A stretch of 64,000 bases of DNA. Source: Cytomitobacter sp965233535 (GTDB lineage Bacteria > Pseudomonadota > Alphaproteobacteria > CAJXXZ01 > 1604HC). Both the position numbers and the translations under genes were made by a program. Positions 59,849-64,000 of the stretch are shown one piece after another. Under the pieces are notes generated by a model that did no database searches, was not told the DNA's origin, and saw only the letters and a program-made list of their open reading frames with translations. The stretch is from NCBI GenBank assembly GCA_965233535.1, contig OZ247489.1, forward strand, positions 434,001 through 498,000, given 5' to 3'. Numbering within the stretch: the stretch's first letter is position 1; each line of letters begins with the position of its first letter.

Positions 59849-61996
59849 CTATAATAGCTTGTTCACTTTTTTTGTCAATTCTGAACCACAATTAATTTCA
59901 GATTTTTTATACGCATCCTTCAAAATTTGTGCAAATTTATTTTGTGCAGTAAAAATATATAGCTGTTCTTTAGATCTTGTAAGTGCAACATACATAAGCC
60001 TATTGGCTTCATGATCCAGACGATTCTTATATATACTCATAGCATTTTTGTACTGACTATTCATTTTATCAGGAAACAAAATTTTACCATCTTGCATCAA
60101 AATTTCAGATTTATTTTCATATTTATTATTATCAAAAACAATTACTATAGGTGATTCCAGTCCTTTTGATGAGTGTATTGTTTTGATTTTAATCCCATCC
60201 GACGAGTTTTGAGTATTTTTTTTACTTTGCTGTATATAGTTTATAAATTCAAACCAAGAGTAACCAGGAAAATCATTTACTAATTCCCAAAATAGCGAAA
60301 TTGAATTATATGCAATGTTCACCATAAATTTACCGTACTCACTGTCAAAAATCAGGCTAGAGAAGAATTGTACAATATCTTTAAAATATGCACGCCATGC
60401 CTCTATATGACTGCGTAAAACTAAATATTTTGCATCAAAGTCAGTGATTTCATACTTCTCAGAATTATCTATTTGTGATTTTGCAAACAAAGATTCTAAA
60501 TCTTTATAGCTCCAACAGAAAAATGGCCCTTTAAGCAATGCTGCAAGTGCAAGCTGATCATCAAACAAAATATATTTTGCAACATTTAAAATATCTTGTA
60601 CAACCTCATCTTGCGCAATATAAAAAGGATGTTCTTGCACTTTAATGCCAGCTTTCTTCAATTCATGTAAAAGACGAAATGATGATTTGTTTCTTCTTTT
60701 AATGAGTAATAAAATATCTTTAGGTTCAATCAATCTGTTTTCTGAAAACAAATAACAACCATCAAGCAAGCTTTTTAATTGAGATATAAGATCAGTAAAA
60801 ACACTATCATCAGATAAAAATTTCACTTCTACTTTTCCATTAAAACATAAGTCAGATTCATGCTTAGTATGATAATTTGTAACAGACATCACTTTATCAA
60901 CAAAATTCAATAAATCCTGAGATGTTCTATATGATTTGTTCAAATTAATATGCTCAAAGATAAGGTTATAATCATGTGCGAACTGTTTCAAATATTGATA
61001 AGTTTTTTCAAATAAAACATGATCAGACCCTTGAAACCCATATATGCTCTGCTTTTTATCACCTACAACATATAAATCACAAGTATTACTGGAAGAAATT
61101 TCACGATATAAATTCAAAATCACATTCCATTGAGAGTCAGATAAATCTTGCGCTTCATCAACAAAAATATACTTTATTTTCATAATACTGTTTAAAACAT
61201 TTAAATCTTCGAAATCAACTTTTTTCAATAAGTCATTGAAATCCATCACACTGTTTTTCATCTTCTCTTGCTCATACTGCAGCTTCACTTGGTAAATAAA
61301 TTTTGTCATTGATTCAGATCTTAAATTACTATTAAAAGAATTATATTTATCAAACACATCATTCATTGTTTCAAAGTAGTTATTTAACCAATCAGCAGAT
61401 TTAGGAAATTTCGCTTTCCATTTAACTGAAAAAAGTCTTTTTCGCAGATCACCATCTTTAGTAAAAATATTATCAAATATATTTTCTAAATTATCAAATT
61501 TAATTCGTAGTAATTTTTCCTCCAAATTAGCACCGTTTTTCAAGTCTTCAGTTACAAATTCAGGAATGACTATTGGAGTCCAAGTAAAATCTTTTTGCTC
61601 TGGAAAATTAAAAGTTATCTCATAATTTTTTTGTATAATTTCAATAATACTATTTATAACATTTGCCCATTCATTGATAAGCAAAAAAGCTAAATTAAAC
61701 CACATATCTTGCTGAAGAAGGTTGTCAATTATTTTTTTAATCAAAGTTTCAGATTCTATCCCATCAATGATTTTTATATCTGGGAAAAACATATTACAAA
61801 AACTATGTACAGTCTGGCAATTAACATCAGAAGAAAAACCCTTCAACCTATCTTTCATCTCATTTGCAGCAGCATTACTAAAACTTACACACAAAATTTC
61901 ATGACCTTGAACGTTATTACTTAATAGGCTTTGAATTTTTTTAACTAAGCTATATGTTTTTCCTGTACCAGCAGATGCATCAACCCACGTTATCAT
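59849..61996 (-). CDS. addA: AddA-like UvrD/Rep helicase lacking the nuclease domain
   Basis: A 715-residue superfamily 1 helicase of the AddA kind, which with AddB resects double-strand breaks for RecA. The Walker A is ASAGTGKT, typical of AddA/RecB. Motif II reads FVDEAQDLSD, motif III GDKKQSIYGFQGSD, motif IV SYRTSQDLLNF, motif V KIKTIHSSKGLE and motif VI NRLMYVALTRSKEQ. The protein stops about 35 residues after motif VI, whereas AddA is usually 1150-1200 aa and carries a C-terminal PD-(D/E)xK nuclease. The loss is complete here. Its start overlaps the stop of the upstream gene by 17 bases. Confidence 0.85.
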   Translation of the reverse strand: MITWVDASAGTGKTYSLVKKIQSLLSNNVQGHEILCVSFSNAAANEMKDRLKGFSSDVNCQTVHSFCNMFFPDIKIIDGIESETLIKKIIDNLLQQDMWFNLAFLLINEWANVINSIIEIIQKNYEITFNFPEQKDFTWTPIVIPEFVTEDLKNGANLEEKLLRIKFDNLENIFDNIFTKDGDLRKRLFSVKWKAKFPKSADWLNNYFETMNDVFDKYNSFNSNLRSESMTKFIYQVKLQYEQEKMKNSVMDFNDLLKKVDFEDLNVLNSIMKIKYIFVDEAQDLSDSQWNVILNLYREISSSNTCDLYVVGDKKQSIYGFQGSDHVLFEKTYQYLKQFAHDYNLIFEHINLNKSYRTSQDLLNFVDKVMSVTNYHTKHESDLCFNGKVEVKFLSDDSVFTDLISQLKSLLDGCYLFSENRLIEPKDILLLIKRRNKSSFRLLHELKKAGIKVQEHPFYIAQDEVVQDILNVAKYILFDDQLALAALLKGPFFCWSYKDLESLFAKSQIDNSEKYEITDFDAKYLVLRSHIEAWRAYFKDIVQFFSSLIFDSEYGKFMVNIAYNSISLFWELVNDFPGYSWFEFINYIQQSKKNTQNSSDGIKIKTIHSSKGLESPIVIVFDNNKYENKSEILMQDGKILFPDKMNSQYKNAMSIYKNRLDHEANRLMYVALTRSKEQLYIFTAQNKFAQILKDAYKKSEINCGSELTKKVNKLL

Positions 61997-63809
61997 AAGA
62001 CCTCATTATGTTAAGGAAACACGATGCATTCGCATTTTGTAAAGTCAAAACACTGTTTTCCAAACTATAATTCATACTTTCTTGGCTAGGATTAATTATG
62101 CTATAAGTTTGACAATGAATTTTATATTCTAGGTCATATAGTGAAATTTGCGATAAATCTACACTAAACAAATCATTCATACCAATAAAACAAAATTCTA
62201 TATTTTTGATATTATATTTTTTCAACGCTTTACTAAAAGTCAAAATCAATACGTTAGAGTAATAGTGCTTTAAGTATGCAATTTTAGATTTTGACACTTC
62301 ATAATCATTAATCAATTTAACAATTACAGCAGAATCATCATTTATAAAAAGCATATCGTAGTAAGAAACTAAATCTAAAGAGTGGTGAGCTAAATGTAAG
62401 TTTGCCTTTATAAATGAGCTCGATACTTTCAATTTTTTATCTTGAAAATAATCATTAATTCTTCTCATAATATCTGGCATTTTTGATTTAATTTTTAATT
62501 GATCTAGCAATGGAAGATTAGTGTGTTTAAAATATTCTTCAACAACCCCAACATTAAATGAATTTAAATACTGCAAAACAATTTTGCAAATGTGCTTAAA
62601 AGTATATTCTTCTGTAGAGTAATTTACAGACTTTAAACTCAATATACACTTAGAATAAAACGACATAACATTATTATCCCCTCTTGCTATATCATAAGAC
62701 CTTAAAATTTTTGGCATAGCTTCAGAGTTTATATCAGGAAATTGATAATTCACTTCCAAGTCTGGGGTTTTCTTTGTTTTTTTATGCTGAACTATCACTT
62801 TCATACTTGCTATATTTGATAAGTTTAATTGATCAGCACAGTGGTATGAAACAGTATGCCCACCATAATGTGAATTCATACTGCATAACAGCCTATCATT
62901 TTCTCCAAATTTATTAGCAAACGCAGCTATATGCAAATGATCAGCTTTTAACCAAGGAATTGATTCAAATGGAATAATACATTTCATTTTTTTTTGCTCA
63001 TCTTTCACACTATAATTTATGATAACTTTCATTAATAAATTATAATAATCTTTGCTATCACTAATAGTGATTTTATTATTCTCTTTACAGTATTTCTCTA
63101 TAAGTGAATTGATTCCATCTGTATATTTTGTTTCCAAAACATTGAGTTTTTTAATTAGTGAAAAATGCTTGTTCCAAATTGCACTAAAACTCTCTTCAGC
63201 ATTAACATCTAAAATTTGAATATAAGAGTCATCTAATTTATGCAATTTCAATAATTCTGTGTTTTCATAATCCCTATTCAAGCCTAATAACATCTTGGTT
63301 AGTTTCTCGAAAACATATGCATGATAATTATTGATATAATTTTGCTTTTCAAAAGAATGTAATCTAGGGTTCATCGCAAGTAATGTGTTATTTAAGACTT
63401 GATTATTTGACGCGACATAATAGTTCGAATAATGTGTCATATGCTCAGTAATGTAACAGGCTTCTTCAAATACATCTTTAAATTCTAAGCAAACTTTCAA
63501 AGAATTGACTTCTTTCAAAATAAATACTTTGTTTTCATCAATTGAATTTAACTTTTTTGCTTGAATTTCGGTTAATAAAATTCTCACATTACTTTTAGAA
63601 TAAATTTCACAATCAACATCTTGGCAATCCATAGGGTTATTTAAGTAATTTATTACTTTGCTTTGCTCATAATAAGCAATTTTCAAATTCGGCAATGCTT
63701 TTTGAATCCAGACGGTAAATAACTCATCAGTAATAATTAAAATTTCAGTACTATTGATAAATGATACAAAATCTACACTTTGTAATAATGCAACCTTAGA
63801 TATACTCAT
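61980..63809 (-). CDS. Unknown protein in the AddB position, possibly a decayed AddB
   Basis: A 609-residue protein with no Walker motif, signal or membrane helix. By position (upstream of and overlapping addA) it is expected to be AddB. The region DMLFINDDSAVIVKLIND near residue 500 could be the remnant of a PD-(D/E)xK nuclease core, but the (D/E)xK reads IVK and would not work. The Cys ligands of the AddB iron-sulphur cluster are not apparent. The N-terminal half carries alternating helices and strands, as in inactivated helicase domains. A Shine-Dalgarno GAGAGG precedes the ATG. The identity is a guess. Confidence 0.5.
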   Translation of the reverse strand: MSISKVALLQSVDFVSFINSTEILIITDELFTVWIQKALPNLKIAYYEQSKVINYLNNPMDCQDVDCEIYSKSNVRILLTEIQAKKLNSIDENKVFILKEVNSLKVCLEFKDVFEEACYITEHMTHYSNYYVASNNQVLNNTLLAMNPRLHSFEKQNYINNYHAYVFEKLTKMLLGLNRDYENTELLKLHKLDDSYIQILDVNAEESFSAIWNKHFSLIKKLNVLETKYTDGINSLIEKYCKENNKITISDSKDYYNLLMKVIINYSVKDEQKKMKCIIPFESIPWLKADHLHIAAFANKFGENDRLLCSMNSHYGGHTVSYHCADQLNLSNIASMKVIVQHKKTKKTPDLEVNYQFPDINSEAMPKILRSYDIARGDNNVMSFYSKCILSLKSVNYSTEEYTFKHICKIVLQYLNSFNVGVVEEYFKHTNLPLLDQLKIKSKMPDIMRRINDYFQDKKLKVSSSFIKANLHLAHHSLDLVSYYDMLFINDDSAVIVKLINDYEVSKSKIAYLKHYYSNVLILTFSKALKKYNIKNIEFCFIGMNDLFSVDLSQISLYDLEYKIHCQTYSIINPSQESMNYSLENSVLTLQNANASCFLNIMRSYDNVG

Positions 63810-64000
63810 AACACCTCTCTAAAGTGATTTTGACAAAGAATTTATTGAAAGGTAAGTCTATTTTTCTATCTAAATATATGATTGGTGAATTAATCAAATC
63901 ACAAACAAAAAATTACTAAACCTAGGAGCACAACCTGAAGAATTTAGAGCGTAGGGTAATCCAAAGAATAATGGATTGAACAGCGCAAATAAATATATAA
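63810..64000. other. End of window, no recognised gene
   Basis: Upstream region of the AddB-position gene. An inverted repeat AATCCA / TGGATT lies near 63958-63978. No frame or RNA gene can be supported before the window ends. Confidence 0.4.

Noticed and set aside
59814..59891. N-terminal extension of S4
   Set aside because: It would overlap the helicase coding region, and S4 proteins begin at MARG-like residues, as at 59813.
1..64000. CRISPR array, prophage or insertion sequence
   Set aside because: No regularly spaced repeats, integrase, transposase or phage structural genes were seen; the sheath and tube genes belong to a T6SS because tssF and tssG are adjacent.

Overview
The window is about 64 kb of very AT-rich DNA from a reduced bacterial genome. 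It has closely packed housekeeping operons, AT-rich gaps in which I see no gene, many trimmed proteins and no insertion sequence. The accB-accC, fabD-fabG-nusB, radA/cvpA, rimP-nusA and rplU-rpmA sets, AddA-type helicase and MrpA-like antiporter fit an alphaproteobacterium. With an Hcp/TssB/TssC/TssF/TssG secretion system, a permease-based nutrition set and several exported repeat-rich proteins, the best guess is an intracellular symbiont of a protist, perhaps Holosporales or Rickettsiales. That placement is inference; no 16S rRNA is present.

Layout. 1-1191: 3' part of groEL. 1339-12513: five paralogous exported proteins with a predicted protein-kinase-like (HipA / APH / PI3-4 kinase style) core, interleaved with tRNA-Leu(TAA), tRNA-Arg(ACG) and accBC. 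12582-15849: nusB (with an extraordinary ~400-residue acidic heptad tail), fabG, fabD. 15968-23554: a partial T6SS (tssF, tssG, hcp, a tssB-tssC fusion) with bamD and a short ligA embedded. 23666-27695: three prepilin-like proteins and tadA. 27982-35374: ppx, two tRNAs, an MFS permease, a short MrpA-like antiporter, a TolC-like protein, pepA. 35564-38043: three tandem outer-membrane-protein paralogues. 38172-43930: lgt, cvpA, radA, a Cys/Lys-rich Pal-like lipoprotein, rimP-nusA. 44571-50453: rpmG, tRNA-Phe, a large Ser/Pro-rich exported protein, two unknown small genes, a LysM/degenerate-M23 lipoprotein, serS. 50518-58723: rplU-rpmA, tRNA-Gln, a double cold-shock protein, a damaged-looking tRNA-Thr, tRNA-Leu(CAA), MFS permease, mnmA, acpS, APC permease and an exported repeat protein ending in a CaaX-like box. 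59175-63809: rpsD, an AddA-like helicase without its nuclease, and a possible AddB partner.

How it fits together. The housekeeping genes make fatty acids (accBC, fabD, fabG, acpS), translate and modify tRNA (tadA acts on the tRNA-Arg(ACG) encoded here; mnmA thiolates), and build the envelope (lgt lipidates the Pal-like and LysM lipoproteins; bamD would help insert the OMPs). The accessory part looks host-directed: T6SS tube/sheath/baseplate genes, kinase-like exported paralogues that have plainly recombined with each other, variable OMPs and a protein that could be prenylated by the host.

Two cross-cutting signals stand out. First, at least 14 genes start exactly 6 nt after a TANNNT-like -10 hexamer, often with no Shine-Dalgarno sequence, which predicts widespread leaderless transcripts. 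Second, the kinase-like loci carry relics of the 3' ends of accC and of nusB, recording how the cassettes were copied around this region.
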